Shown: one piece after another, positions 7,596 to 14,855 of the stretch | Layout of the letters: every line of letters begins with the position of its first letter | How positions within the stretch are numbered: the first letter of the stretch is position 1 | IMG/VR virus record: IMGVR_UViG_3300027763_000250 | Coordinates: 1 to 22,584 of that record | Source of the DNA: a virus | Reading direction: 5' to 3' (one strand) | Length of the DNA stretch: 22,584 bases | Notes under the pieces: model-generated | What the model was told of the DNA's origin: nothing | What the model saw: the letters and a program-made list of their open reading frames with translations, nothing else | Database searches by the model: none | Made by a program: the position numbers and the translations under genes

Positions 7596-8001
7596 ATCGT
7601 TCTCCTAAATACCTACAATCAGCCTTTTTCAGCGTGTACAAAATGATGTCGCCGTCCGGTGCTGAGTCTGTAATCCTTGCTTCTTCTGTAAACCCTAAAT
7701 TCTCTACAAACTTCATACTCTTAGCGTTCGCGTTGCTTACTGGTACAATGACCTTTTCGACCCCGCATTTAACGTAAGCGTACCTAAAAATCGCCCCTAT
7801 GTATGACCTGTTAATCTGCCCAGTTATAGCTACATGAGCCATAAGAGAGCGGCCATTCCAGTTCTCATACATAGTACCGGCTACAAGTTCTCCGTCCTTT
7901 TCAAGCCCGATGGCAGTAGCGGTATCGCCGCTAAAACTGCCATTCATCTGCTTTGCTACCCAATGGCCCACTTCAGGCCCGCTAACTATACGCCCGCCCA
8001 T
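7588..8001 (-). CDS. GNAT-family N-acetyltransferase
   Basis: A 137-residue protein starting MGGRIVSGPEVGHWVAKQ. It follows the GNAT fold order: strand ATAIGLEKDGELVAGTMYEN, then LMAHVAITG, the helix-forming INRSYIGAIFRYAYVKCG, the strand EKVIVPVSNANAKSMKFVENLGF that carries the family's N.NAKSxxxxExLGF signature for cofactor binding, and a final DGDIILYTLKKADCRYLGER. Starts further upstream (8034, 8109) are open but run deeper into the tail gene; the ATG at 8001 gives the family's usual N-terminus and a 16-base overlap. Small GNATs of this type are common in podovirus tail gene clusters and act from acetyl-CoA on unknown amines. The stop overlaps the next ATG by eight bases. Family is nearly certain, substrate unknown. 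Confidence 0.88.
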   Translation of the reverse strand: MGGRIVSGPEVGHWVAKQMNGSFSGDTATAIGLEKDGELVAGTMYENWNGRSLMAHVAITGQINRSYIGAIFRYAYVKCGVEKVIVPVSNANAKSMKFVENLGFTEEARITDSAPDGDIILYTLKKADCRYLGERYG

Positions 8002-9539
8002 CCGGTTTGATACACCACATCTGTTGAAGCCCATTGTATCTGCAAGCCGCTGCTGGCCGTCTTCATCTGGACCGCCCCGCAATAGCCAATGCCAGTAACG
8101 CCCAGCCATGTGTTCTGGATCGCCAAATCAGCGCCCCACAAGGCCACATCCCAAGTGCTTGTCGCCGCGTCCCAGACGCCATAGGACGATCCGGAAAAAG
8201 TCACAGGAGCCGTGGTATCGGACGTATCGAAGTCAATATTCATGCCCACGCTAATAGTTGGCGAGCCATCGCTAAAAATGCTGGGCCTAGCGCGGGTGAA
8301 GTACTTCTTAACGCCGCGAGCGCCTAGATAGTTGAACGCCTGTAGCGTGGTGGTGGTGATATTGCTGGTATTGTCAGCGTAATTGTCGTCCCAAGCATGG
8401 CCGACATAGCCATCTGAGCCAAAATAGGGATCGTCGTTGTAAAGTTCCCAGCAATAAGCCGCCCAGCCAGTGAACTGCGCCCAAGACTTTGTGATGGTGT
8501 TCATCACATATTGCTGCTGCTGGCCGTCAGCCACTGGGATGTTGATCCATACGGCATTGTATTTAGCCGTATAAACGACCTGCCAACCGACATCTGCATG
8601 ATTGCCGCCATACTGGGTCGTGGCCGCCGTAATAGCGCCCTGTATCTTGTCTGACAGGGCCACACGGGGGTCTAGGCGGCTGGACTGAAGGGACGCGGCC
8701 ATAGGCATAAGGCCGTCATAGGTTAGGATCAGCAGGTCGCCAGCCCATTTGAGCATGGCGCGGCTGCTAATGGGCGAACCCAGCTTCCAGACGCCGATCA
8801 GGGACCATGTGGCCGCGCTGGCCGGGTCGGTGCCTCGATAAACGATGACTTCGCCAGTGCTGGTAATGAAGGCAATGTTGTCATCGACGCCGTAGCCAGC
8901 GTCAATCGTCCAAGTGTCCAGATCGACCAAATGGCCGCCGAAGCGGCAGATCGAACTCATGTCGATATACTGGGCCGCGCCGCCAATCGAGCTAGTCGGC
9001 AGATACCAAGCCTTTAGCGTGTTCTCTTCAATGAACCAAATGCGGTTCTTGAACAGCGTGATATTGGACAGATTATTGTCGGTAACGCCCGTAATGCTTG
9101 GAGTTGACCAAGTGGTGCCATTGTATAGCAAGGCGTCATCAACGCCATTTACGGCCATAAGGTAGCTGCCGCCAGCGGTGGTGATGTTGATGTATTCCCA
9201 GATGCCGTTGGTCAAGCCTGACACAACAGCCGCGCCGACAGCCCCGGCAGTGGTCACATCATAAAGATAGCCCGTGCTGGTCACGGCAAACATCTTTGAC
9301 GTTGCGCCGCCATTGTAGACCATGATGGTCTGGGCTTTGCCGTTCAGGCCCGTGGCGTGCTTAGTATAGCCGCCCCGCATGGTCAGATTGCTAACCGTCG
9401 GGAACATATTGATGAGCGTTACCGCGTCAGTCGGTTCCATGTTGGCCAAGCTGTCACGCGCGTTCCAACCGCCCAACGGGGCGGGCAGCGACTGCACTTG
9501 AGCCGCGTTGCCTTGGACTAGGGCGCGTGGACTAATTGC
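7986..9539 (-). CDS. Tail hub/nozzle-type protein (P22 gp10 or tail-tubular-B role)
   Basis: A 517-residue beta-rich protein starting MAISPRALVQGNAAQVQSLP. It begins with the typical APLGGWNARDSLANMEPTDA-to-MRGGYTKH stretch seen in podovirus tail hub or stabilisation proteins, in which the phrase 'LINMFPTVSNLTMRGG' marks the first strands. The rest consists of repeated beta units (YLMAVNGVDDALLYNGTTW, NIAFITSTGEVIVYRG, KYNAVWINIPV) that suggest a propeller-like fold. The ATG at 9539 is preferred over one 11 codons upstream since it limits overlap with the preceding gene to eight bases. The protein would form part of the short tail below the connector. Assignment rests on pattern and place between connector and ejection genes. 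Confidence 0.8.
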   Translation of the reverse strand, partial: AISPRALVQGNAAQVQSLPAPLGGWNARDSLANMEPTDAVTLINMFPTVSNLTMRGGYTKHATGLNGKAQTIMVYNGGATSKMFAVTSTGYLYDVTTAGAVGAAVVSGLTNGIWEYINITTAGGSYLMAVNGVDDALLYNGTTWSTPSITGVTDNNLSNITLFKNRIWFIEENTLKAWYLPTSSIGGAAQYIDMSSICRFGGHLVDLDTWTIDAGYGVDDNIAFITSTGEVIVYRGTDPASAATWSLIGVWKLGSPISSRAMLKWAGDLLILTYDGLMPMAASLQSSRLDPRVALSDKIQGAITAATTQYGGNHADVGWQVVYTAKYNAVWINIPVADGQQQQYVMNTITKSWAQFTGWAAYCWELYNDDPYFGSDGYVGHAWDDNYADNTSNITTTTLQAFNYLGARGVKKYFTRARPSIFSDGSPTISVGMNIDFDTSDTTAPVTFSGSSYGVWDAATSTWDVALWGADLAIQNTWLGVTGIGYCGAVQMKTASSGLQIQWASTDVVYQTGWAGV

Positions 9540-10440
9540 CATATCCGCTATCCGGGATGTTGTCCCAACCAATTAGAACGGAGCCGGGGCGGGGCGCAAA
9601 AGACAGGTTGGCCGCAGATGTATCCTGTGCCACAGAAGTGTCAAACTCAGTCAGATAATCGCGGTAAAGCGCCGTTGTGTCGAAGCCCTTGGCTTGGAAA
9701 TATTTCAGTTTGGTTGACAGGACCATTACGCGGTCGGGGTAGATGCAGGTGTCGGTGTCAACCGTGAAGCTGTTCTTGACCGTGCCGTCAGCCGCTTTCG
9801 CCCAGCCCTTGCTGCGGTACTCAAAGCCCAGATTTTCATTGTCCGAATAACCCGGCCAGATCTGGAAATAGGCTCCCAGCAAGCGCCAGCGGATGCGCGG
9901 GCCTGTGCTAATAAAGCCACTAAGCAGCCATTCCCACTGCTGGGCGCTTTCCGGGCCAAGCATTTCCCAATGCTTGCTCTTGTCCCACTGGGTACGCGGC
10001 ACAATGCTGTCGTAGTCGCTGGGCAGGGCGTACTTGACCTTCTGGAAATAGATCGTGCCAGCGGTCACGGCGGTGGTCGAATAGGTCGAGATTGTAACCT
10101 GCGTGGAAGAGTCAACGCTTGTGATAAACGTAGCGTTAGGAATGCCCGTGCCAACGACCATGTATGTGGTGTCCAACCCGGCAGTGGACGGGATGCCGGT
10201 GATGGTCAAGGCCGTGGTCGTGTATGTACCCGTCGTTGTCGTGTATTCCGTGAAGAAGCTGTACGGTATGGTGAGTTCGCGCCAGTCGGCTTTACGCAGC
10301 AATTCGTACCCAGAAGCGTTCATCAACGCAAGAATCTGGATAACGTCTTGGTTCGTATTTCCCGCAACCGTTGTCGGTGTTGGAACGCCTAGTTCATTGG
10401 TGACCTGTTGCACCAACTGGAGCATCGTCGTAGTGGACAT
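9532..10440 (-). CDS. Head-tail connector or tail-tubular-A-like protein with beta insertion
   Basis: A 302-residue protein. Residues 1-60 are helical (MLQLVQQVTNELGVPTPTTV then QDVIQILALMNASGYELLRK), as in podovirus adaptor proteins that dock under the portal. Residues 136-302 continue with YALPSDYDSIVPRTQWDKSK, IRWRLLGAYFQIWPGY and the EYRSKGWAKAADGTVK segment, all typical of this family. Between them, residues 65-134 form a Thr-rich beta domain (TALTITGIPSTAGLDTTYMV...) that looks inserted. The ATG is supported by AGGAAG nine bases upstream, so a 47-base overlap with the preceding gene is real. It would be expressed with the hub protein that follows and form the top of the tail. Connector role is likely; the insertion's role is unknown. 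Confidence 0.75.
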   Translation of the reverse strand: MSTTTMLQLVQQVTNELGVPTPTTVAGNTNQDVIQILALMNASGYELLRKADWRELTIPYSFFTEYTTTTGTYTTTALTITGIPSTAGLDTTYMVVGTGIPNATFITSVDSSTQVTISTYSTTAVTAGTIYFQKVKYALPSDYDSIVPRTQWDKSKHWEMLGPESAQQWEWLLSGFISTGPRIRWRLLGAYFQIWPGYSDNENLGFEYRSKGWAKAADGTVKNSFTVDTDTCIYPDRVMVLSTKLKYFQAKGFDTTALYRDYLTEFDTSVAQDTSAANLSFAPRPGSVLIGWDNIPDSGYGN

Positions 10441-10969
10441 CTACATCTTCCTTGCGTGGCCGACCCGGTTTGCGCTGGGACATGAGCGAAGCCATCTGGG
10501 CCTTTAGCTCATCCAATTCGCTGCGGGTCTTAGCCAATTCGGTGCTGCTTTCAGACTGATTTCGCTGCGTCAGATAACCCCTAGCGCGTTCACGAAGGCC
10601 AGCGGCACCCATGCCAATACGCTGAAGCTGGGCATCCGTGGCCGTCGCGACCTGCTCGACGGTCTGAAACTTCAAAATCTGCAATTCAGCCATCTGGTGA
10701 TCATTGAAGTCTTCTGGCTTGTCCTTGTTCCACTGGTCCAGCTTAGTGCCGATCACCTGACCGTCGCTATTCTGGGACTGGAAATGGAGCCACTGACGAA
10801 TAAACCGCTCCTTGTGGTGTTCGCGGGCGGGCTGCTCAATGATGTTAGTCTTATCACCCGGCACCATAATCCTCACGAAAGGCGTGTCCTTGTAGGGGGC
10901 CTTGTCAAACATGTAGAATTCTACATGCAAATGAGAATCGGCATTGGAGATATCGCTATCCAACGGCAT
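10394..10969 (-). CDS. Conserved phage protein with C-terminal AT-hook-like motif
   Basis: A 191-residue protein with an excellent AAGGAG site before its ATG. The N-terminal 100 residues contain KDTPFVRIMVPGDKTNIIEQ, HHKERFIRQWLHFQSQNSDG and MAELQILKFQTVEQVATATD. I recognise this set from a protein conserved beside connector genes in many phages, without an established function. Residues 125-160 form a coiled coil (SSTELAKTRSELDELKAQMA). They are followed by a basic RKPGRPRKED segment, matching the GRP core of AT-hooks, and an acidic tail. The C-terminal 15 codons overlap the connector gene in another frame. It could be a head-completion or virion protein that contacts DNA; this is inference. 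Low similarity to named families limits confidence in role, not in being a gene. Confidence 0.75.
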   Translation of the reverse strand: MPLDSDISNADSHLHVEFYMFDKAPYKDTPFVRIMVPGDKTNIIEQPAREHHKERFIRQWLHFQSQNSDGQVIGTKLDQWNKDKPEDFNDHQMAELQILKFQTVEQVATATDAQLQRIGMGAAGLRERARGYLTQRNQSESSTELAKTRSELDELKAQMASLMSQRKPGRPRKEDVDVHYDDAPVGATGHQ

Positions 10970-10979
10970 AAATTACTCC

Positions 10980-11363
10980 TTATGTGGAAGACAGAGCCGC
11001 AGTAACGGCCCAAGTGGTGGCGGAAGTGCCAATGCAAATTGCGGTCTTGGTCGTGCCAAGGGCAACGCCAGTCGAACCGGCAACCGCCGCATTCATGGTC
11101 ACGCCAGACGATTCGTTGGTGTAAATCTGCAGGGTCTGAGCGCCGCCATTATAGACGTACACAACGGCACCGGCTTCGCACGGGGGCAGCTTGACGCCAG
11201 TGCTGGAAGCAGTGGTGCCGAGAGCGTTGACAACAGCCGAAAGCTGCAGAGCAGTGGCCTGTGTGGTGCCGGTAGCGGTCAGGGCAGTCGCGCCGTCGCC
11301 GCAGATGGAAATGGTCGCCAGCGGGGAATTACCGGAGGCGAGGACTCTGGAAGGAATGGGCAT
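10980..11363 (-). CDS. Small beta-rich structural protein (decoration-like)
   Basis: A 127-residue protein starting MPIPSRVLASGNSPLATISI, preceded by AAAGGATC. It is rich in Ala, Thr, Gly and short beta strands: ATALQLSAVVNALGTTASS, VKLPPCEAGAVVYVYNGGAQ, TLQIYTNESSGV. This form is common for small capsid-surface or tail proteins of phages. The AVVYVYNGGAQTLQIY phrase is recurrent in such proteins, where it suggests a jelly-roll-like or Ig-like sandwich. It sits between the DUF115-methyltransferase gene and the AT-hook-like protein. No catalytic motif is present. A structural role is probable but unproven. Confidence 0.65.
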   Translation of the reverse strand: MPIPSRVLASGNSPLATISICGDGATALTATGTTQATALQLSAVVNALGTTASSTGVKLPPCEAGAVVYVYNGGAQTLQIYTNESSGVTMNAAVAGSTGVALGTTKTAICIGTSATTWAVTAALSST

Positions 11364-11374
11364 AATTAGATCCT

Positions 11375-12718
11375 TTATTTAGGGTTTTGAACGTACAACG
11401 TGGCATACGGACAGGCATCGCCATGATCTGTGTGCTGGTACTTAATGTCATATTCAGAGAATTTGCTCTGCCACCATTCGCTAGGAAACACGGATAGATG
11501 AAGCGGGTGACCGATCAGCTTTCCCATACTATCGTCAAATAGGGCTATTTTGAAATAGCAACTATCGACGCAATCCATGATATTTCTAATAACGTCAGAC
11601 ACATCCTCTGGCGGGATATGCTCCATGACATCGGTGCAGTAGCCAATATTGCCGCTGACGCCGATTGGCTTGGTCAGGTCGGCTACCGTAAAGGGCAAGT
11701 TATTGCCTTCGTCGCGGCAATTCTCAGCAAAATCAACGAGTTGCACTTCGCAGCGGGTCAGGTTGGCAATCTTCTGACCGCCCCGGCCTGTGCCGCAGCC
11801 AAAGTCCACAATGACATCGGTCAGCTTGGGATCGGCAATCTGGACAAAATGCTCCGCAAATGACTCGCCGGGGGCGACTTCCCGGTAAAGCGGGGTCTGC
11901 CACATGGCTTCGTATTTACCGACTTCCGTCATGGGCGCGGGCGGCTCAGACATGGCCTTGGCAATAGCCGGGAGGAGGCCGTGGCCGTGGACCTGGATGA
12001 TCGTATCTTCTTCCGCAAGCTGCTGGGCTGCGGTCTGGAATTCCATAGCCTGCCGGGCCATCCAGGGGGCGGCAATGTATTCCTTGCCGCTGACCCAATA
12101 GCCTTCGCGGGGGTCTTCGGCGTTTGCCGCCTGGGCATAGGCATGGCCTTCGCCATTGGAATAGCTGGAATCAAAGCCGTAAAGGTGGATTGAGCGGTAG
12201 CCCATGCAGAAGGCGATGCTCATGGCCTGAAGGCCAACGGTGGTCCCGCCGCCGATCAGGGCGCAAAGACGATCACCAATGTATTCCTGAATGCCGGGGT
12301 AAGCCGGGTGCCAGACGGTCACATCCTGGCCGCCTAGGGCCTCAAAGACGCCATCGCTGCACTGGGACGCAATAAGGTACTTGGTAGACTTATTCGGGTG
12401 AATAAAGCCCTGATTATTTGCCCTGGCGTCCAGTAGCACAAAGTAATCAGGAGTCACATCAACGCTGGCAAGGGTCGGAATGGTGCCATTTACGGCAAAA
12501 ATGGCCTGACCAGCGGCCTTGTGACCGGCAATCATGGGGAGCAGCGGCTTCATAGAAGGGCCGCCCCCCACAATTACAGCTACCCCATCGTGCGGCTCTG
12601 CTAATTGCAGCCACGGAAGATCACGAGCAACGGCAGCAGTTATGTTGCCGAAAATCTCGTGATCCTCCGTGTTGCACACGATAGGAATCGTATCATCTAG
12701 GTTAGATGGTACGATCAT
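11375..12718 (-). CDS. DUF115 (MptE/Maf-like) domain fused to a class I SAM methyltransferase
   Basis: A 447-residue two-domain protein. Residues 45-255 resemble DUF115 (MptE-like, also the core of flagellin-modifying Maf proteins). They show GVAVIVGGGPSMKPLLP (45-61), an FAVNGTIPTL strand, PDYFVLLDARA (90-100), the IGGGTTVGLQAMSIAFCMGY helix and HLYGFDSSYSNGEGHAY (178-194). Residues 275-447 are a class I methyltransferase with the SAM-binding loop VDFGCGTGRGG (304-314), a VQLVDFAEN second strand and YCTDVMEHIPPEDV. DUF115 proteins transfer sugars or pyrophosphate; the methyltransferase could act on the same product. The gene starts with a TAATG overlap on the decoration-like gene, so it is coupled to capsid expression. 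Substrate is not visible. Domain identification is good, joint function is inference. Confidence 0.85.
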   Translation of the reverse strand: MIVPSNLDDTIPIVCNTEDHEIFGNITAAVARDLPWLQLAEPHDGVAVIVGGGPSMKPLLPMIAGHKAAGQAIFAVNGTIPTLASVDVTPDYFVLLDARANNQGFIHPNKSTKYLIASQCSDGVFEALGGQDVTVWHPAYPGIQEYIGDRLCALIGGGTTVGLQAMSIAFCMGYRSIHLYGFDSSYSNGEGHAYAQAANAEDPREGYWVSGKEYIAAPWMARQAMEFQTAAQQLAEEDTIIQVHGHGLLPAIAKAMSEPPAPMTEVGKYEAMWQTPLYREVAPGESFAEHFVQIADPKLTDVIVDFGCGTGRGGQKIANLTRCEVQLVDFAENCRDEGNNLPFTVADLTKPIGVSGNIGYCTDVMEHIPPEDVSDVIRNIMDCVDSCYFKIALFDDSMGKLIGHPLHLSVFPSEWWQSKFSEYDIKYQHTDHGDACPYATLYVQNPK

Positions 12719-13254
12719 TAGGCAACGGCACCCTGCAGATGCGGACGATTGATCGACACGATAACAGTCGAAACACTCGAAGCCACAGTGGCAAGGTTAG
12801 CCGAACGAGCGCCAAGAACCTGCTTGCCAGACGCAGCGGTAGCCATAATGCGGCCAGCGGTAGCGGACTGGTAAACAGCAACCTGGGCATTGGTCGCAAC
12901 GGCGGTCTTCTTGACAACCGCGAGGCCGCCAATCTGATACCAGCCGAAGAGGCCAGCGGTGTTGGCCGCCATTGCAACGGCTACCGGAGTCGCCTGGTTG
13001 GCCGTATTGGCCGACAGGGTGGTCTGGTAGGTCGTGGCATTGTAGGTCACCAGCGAGCCAATCACGGTGCTGGCAACGCCAACAAGCATGATGAACTCAC
13101 CTTCGCCGTAGGTCGGGTCGAACGCGCGGACAACCTGCCCGAGCGTGTTCGGCGGGGTGGGAATGGCAGAAGTGCCATTCGCCATCGTGACGCCGGAGTC
13201 AGTGTTCGCAATCTGGAGCATTCCAGCGCGATTTTCAGTGAACGAATAAGCCAT
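12718..13254 (-). CDS. Capsid decoration-like or head-stabilising protein
   Basis: A 178-residue protein directly following the major capsid gene, with GAAGGATTAG before its ATG. It contains the strands EGEFIMLVGVASTVIGSLVT, ATPVAVAMAANTAGLFGWYQ and GGLAVVKKTAVATNAQVAVY. I associate this pattern with small beta-barrel proteins encoded right after capsid genes (the DUF2190/head-decoration style), in which the phrase GLFGWYQIGG-AVVK is characteristic. The likely role is to bind the outside of the mature shell. The stop codon overlaps the ATG of the DUF115-methyltransferase gene by one base. No signal or membrane segments. Role is inferred from position and pattern. Confidence 0.75.
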   Translation of the reverse strand: MAYSFTENRAGMLQIANTDSGVTMANGTSAIPTPPNTLGQVVRAFDPTYGEGEFIMLVGVASTVIGSLVTYNATTYQTTLSANTANQATPVAVAMAANTAGLFGWYQIGGLAVVKKTAVATNAQVAVYQSATAGRIMATAASGKQVLGARSANLATVASSVSTVIVSINRPHLQGAVA

Positions 13255-13276
13255 TTTCTAATCCTTCATTTTTGCA

Positions 13277-14120
13277 TCACGCAATCAAAACGCCCTGGAA
13301 CTGCGAACCGGAGCAGGTCAGATTGCCCGCCCAGCCGATCAGCTTCACGATAGCGTCCTGGTTGACAGACTGGCGTTCGCCGCCAATCGGGACAAAGTTG
13401 CGGTCCACATGCGGCCTAAACATCAGATACTTGGTGTTCAGGAAGAACATGTGGTTAGCGGTAGCGGCAGCGCCGATACCACCGTCAAGCACAACATCCG
13501 ACGCCATACCAGCGCCATAGTACTTGAGCGAGGCAAAGCCAGCGCCAGCCATCGACGAACCGGAGTCCGAGATGCGCTGGATGGACTGCAACGACTGCAG
13601 GTACAGGCGATAGTAATTGTTGTCGGCAACGATCAGGTCAGGCTTGTCCGTACCACGGATAAGCTGCACAGCCAGGGCATCCATGTACTGCTGGATGTTC
13701 GAGGCAGTAACAGCCGAACCGCCGTTGGTCACGCCAGAGTAAGCAACCGACTGCCAGAACGAGAACGACGCGCGGTTGATGCCGCCGTAGGTGCCGCTGC
13801 TGGGCGCGTCAGGAACAGCGGCTCCGAGGCCGGTGATGTTCTTGCCGCTGTTGCCAGTGCCGTCCAGATACAGGTCGCCCGAAATGCGGTTAGCCAACTG
13901 GGCTTCCGCAACGTTCATACGGCCATCCAGCAGGTCGATGATCGCTTCCTTACCGGAGTTCTGGATCATTTCCAGGCCGGAGATGGTGATCGCCGAGGCG
14001 TACTGAGTGATCGAGAACTGAGCAGCCGAAATGGGGCTGTTCTGGGACACGTTCAACACTTCATAGCCAGAATAGCTGTTGGTGTTGTTGGTTGTGGAAT
14101 CATTGTACATAATTTCCTGC
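13277..14120 (-). CDS. Major capsid protein, exon 2 (280 complete codons plus stop)
   Basis: This exon encodes residues 54-333 of the spliced capsid protein, starting QEIMYNDSTTNNTNSYSGYE. The HK97-fold family is suggested by the SGYEVLNVSQNSPISAAQFS region, the long helix EAIIDLLDGRMNVAEAQLAN, GDLYLDGTGNSGKNITGL and the terminal AIVKLIGWAGNLTCSGSQ. The frame is open a further 52 codons upstream, to an ATG at 14275, but those codons lie in the intron and read as MILAALYLQAALGACNEHRP, unlike any capsid. The first base listed (14120) completes the last Leu codon of exon 1 if splicing follows the conventional U-end and omega-G rule. If the intron were not removed, no intact capsid would be made. 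Confidence 0.9.
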
Positions 14121-14855
14121 CACGGTTTGTTACGGGCAATGACACCCGGCCACATCATTTCTGTGTGACTCTCTATGTTCCCATAGAGTTCAGAGCACAT
14201 ATTCGCTTTCGCGGATGGTCTATGCTCGTTACACGCGCCCAGCGCAGCTTGAAGATAAAGAGCGGCAAGTATCATTTGCCCCCCACAATCTTAAATTGCG
14301 CTTGCTTGGCTCGGGGTTGTCCGTCCGCACCATTACTGGCCGGGCATAGGAGTTTCTCCGAATTAGCCATCATTCCATCAGGGGCACCTACGGTCTGCTT
14401 CAGCGACTTGATCTGCAAGCGCAAGCCTTCACGATAATCCTCGTAAGACTGGCGTTGTTCAGATGTCCACCGCTTGGCAGAGTTTCGATACCGCGTAATA
14501 TGATCTTGAAGCTGTATTGCGAGAATGGCTTCCTCGCGCTTTACGATCAGAAAAGGCATCATGTCCCGCAGCAATTGCGCTGCTTTTTCCCCGCAAAGCT
14601 GCGTTTGGTACGCAACTTTCCAGTGGGCCGCCCCTGGATTTTTCCGCGCCCTAAGAGCGCAGAATGCCGATCCAGTTTGCTCCGCAATCGCCCGAATAAC
14701 AGGTTCATGCGTCATGCCAAATATTACGCGTAAACTATATGAAAATCCGACAGCACTCTTCAACGGCACTTTGGGGATGTGAATACATCCTTCGCCGTCA
14801 AACAATCCTGCAAGATATCCGATTTCCATTAGTTAGCCCTGTGGCCCTAAATTAA
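14121..14855 (-). ncRNA. Group I self-splicing intron interrupting the capsid gene
   Basis: A 735-nt intervening sequence. Core elements seen on the minus strand:
- P3: GATGG (14371-14367) with CCATC (14218-14214).
- P4/P5: AATTCGG then GAAACTCC (14363-14349), facing GGACAACCCCGAGCC (14322-14308), with the classic GAAAC and CAA joining segments.
- P7: GAGCATA (14227-14221) with TGTGCTC (14199-14193), seven pairs, spaced from P3 as in known introns (P7-GA-P3).
- P8: CGC-GAAA-GCG (14213-14204).
- J8/7: AATA.
- P9: CTCTATG-GGAA-CATAGAG (14188-14171).
Exon 1 ends ...ATCCT and the intron ends in G, as required. P1 is weak: CCTT can pair with AGGG at 14848-14845. Layout resembles IC-type introns. 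A one-base shift of both ends (14854-14120) gives the same protein. Confidence 0.85.
14272..14829 (-). CDS. LAGLIDADG homing endonuclease (intron-encoded)
   Basis: A 185-residue protein starting MEIGYLAGLFDGEGCIHIPK. LAGLFDGEG (residues 6-14) is the LAGLIDADG helix, with Glu13 in the catalytic acid position. One clear copy is present, so it would act as a homodimer. The segment GEKAAQLLRDMMPFLIVKRE matches the usual C-terminal part of this family. It makes a double-strand break at intronless capsid alleles, which repair then fills with the intron. The gene lies wholly inside the capsid intron, starts after ACAGGGCTAACTA, and is out of frame with exon 1. Its last 33 or so codons also encode P3 to P6 of the ribozyme core, so its C-terminal tail (ASNGADGQPRAKQAQ...) is probably shaped by RNA constraints. 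Confidence 0.9.
   Translation of the reverse strand: MEIGYLAGLFDGEGCIHIPKVPLKSAVGFSYSLRVIFGMTHEPVIRAIAEQTGSAFCALRARKNPGAAHWKVAYQTQLCGEKAAQLLRDMMPFLIVKREEAILAIQLQDHITRYRNSAKRWTSEQRQSYEDYREGLRLQIKSLKQTVGAPDGMMANSEKLLCPASNGADGQPRAKQAQFKIVGGK

Noticed and set aside
12706-13353. A 215-codon plus-strand open frame opposite the decoration-like gene.
   Set aside because: It is the reverse complement of a strongly biased Ala/Thr/Val gene, shows no motif, and would cross three well-supported minus-strand genes.
14122-14275. Use of ATG at 14275 as the true capsid start.
   Set aside because: The resulting 52-residue leader overlaps ribozyme elements P7, P8 and P9 and lacks the family's N-terminal arm, which is found intact in exon 1 with its own ribosome site.
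13409-14437. A 342-codon open frame on the plus strand across the capsid gene and intron.
   Set aside because: It is antisense to the capsid exon 2 and endonuclease, its translation is Arg/Val/His-rich without family motifs, and no other plus-strand gene is supported in the window. It is explained by codon bias on the opposite strand.
14121-14855. An intein or a sequencing frameshift as explanation for the split capsid gene.
   Set aside because: Exon 1 is followed directly by an in-frame UAA, so no continuous protein precursor exists, and no Hint-domain motifs (N-terminal Cys or Ser block, terminal HN) are present. A frameshift cannot add 735 nt with its own endonuclease and paired RNA elements.
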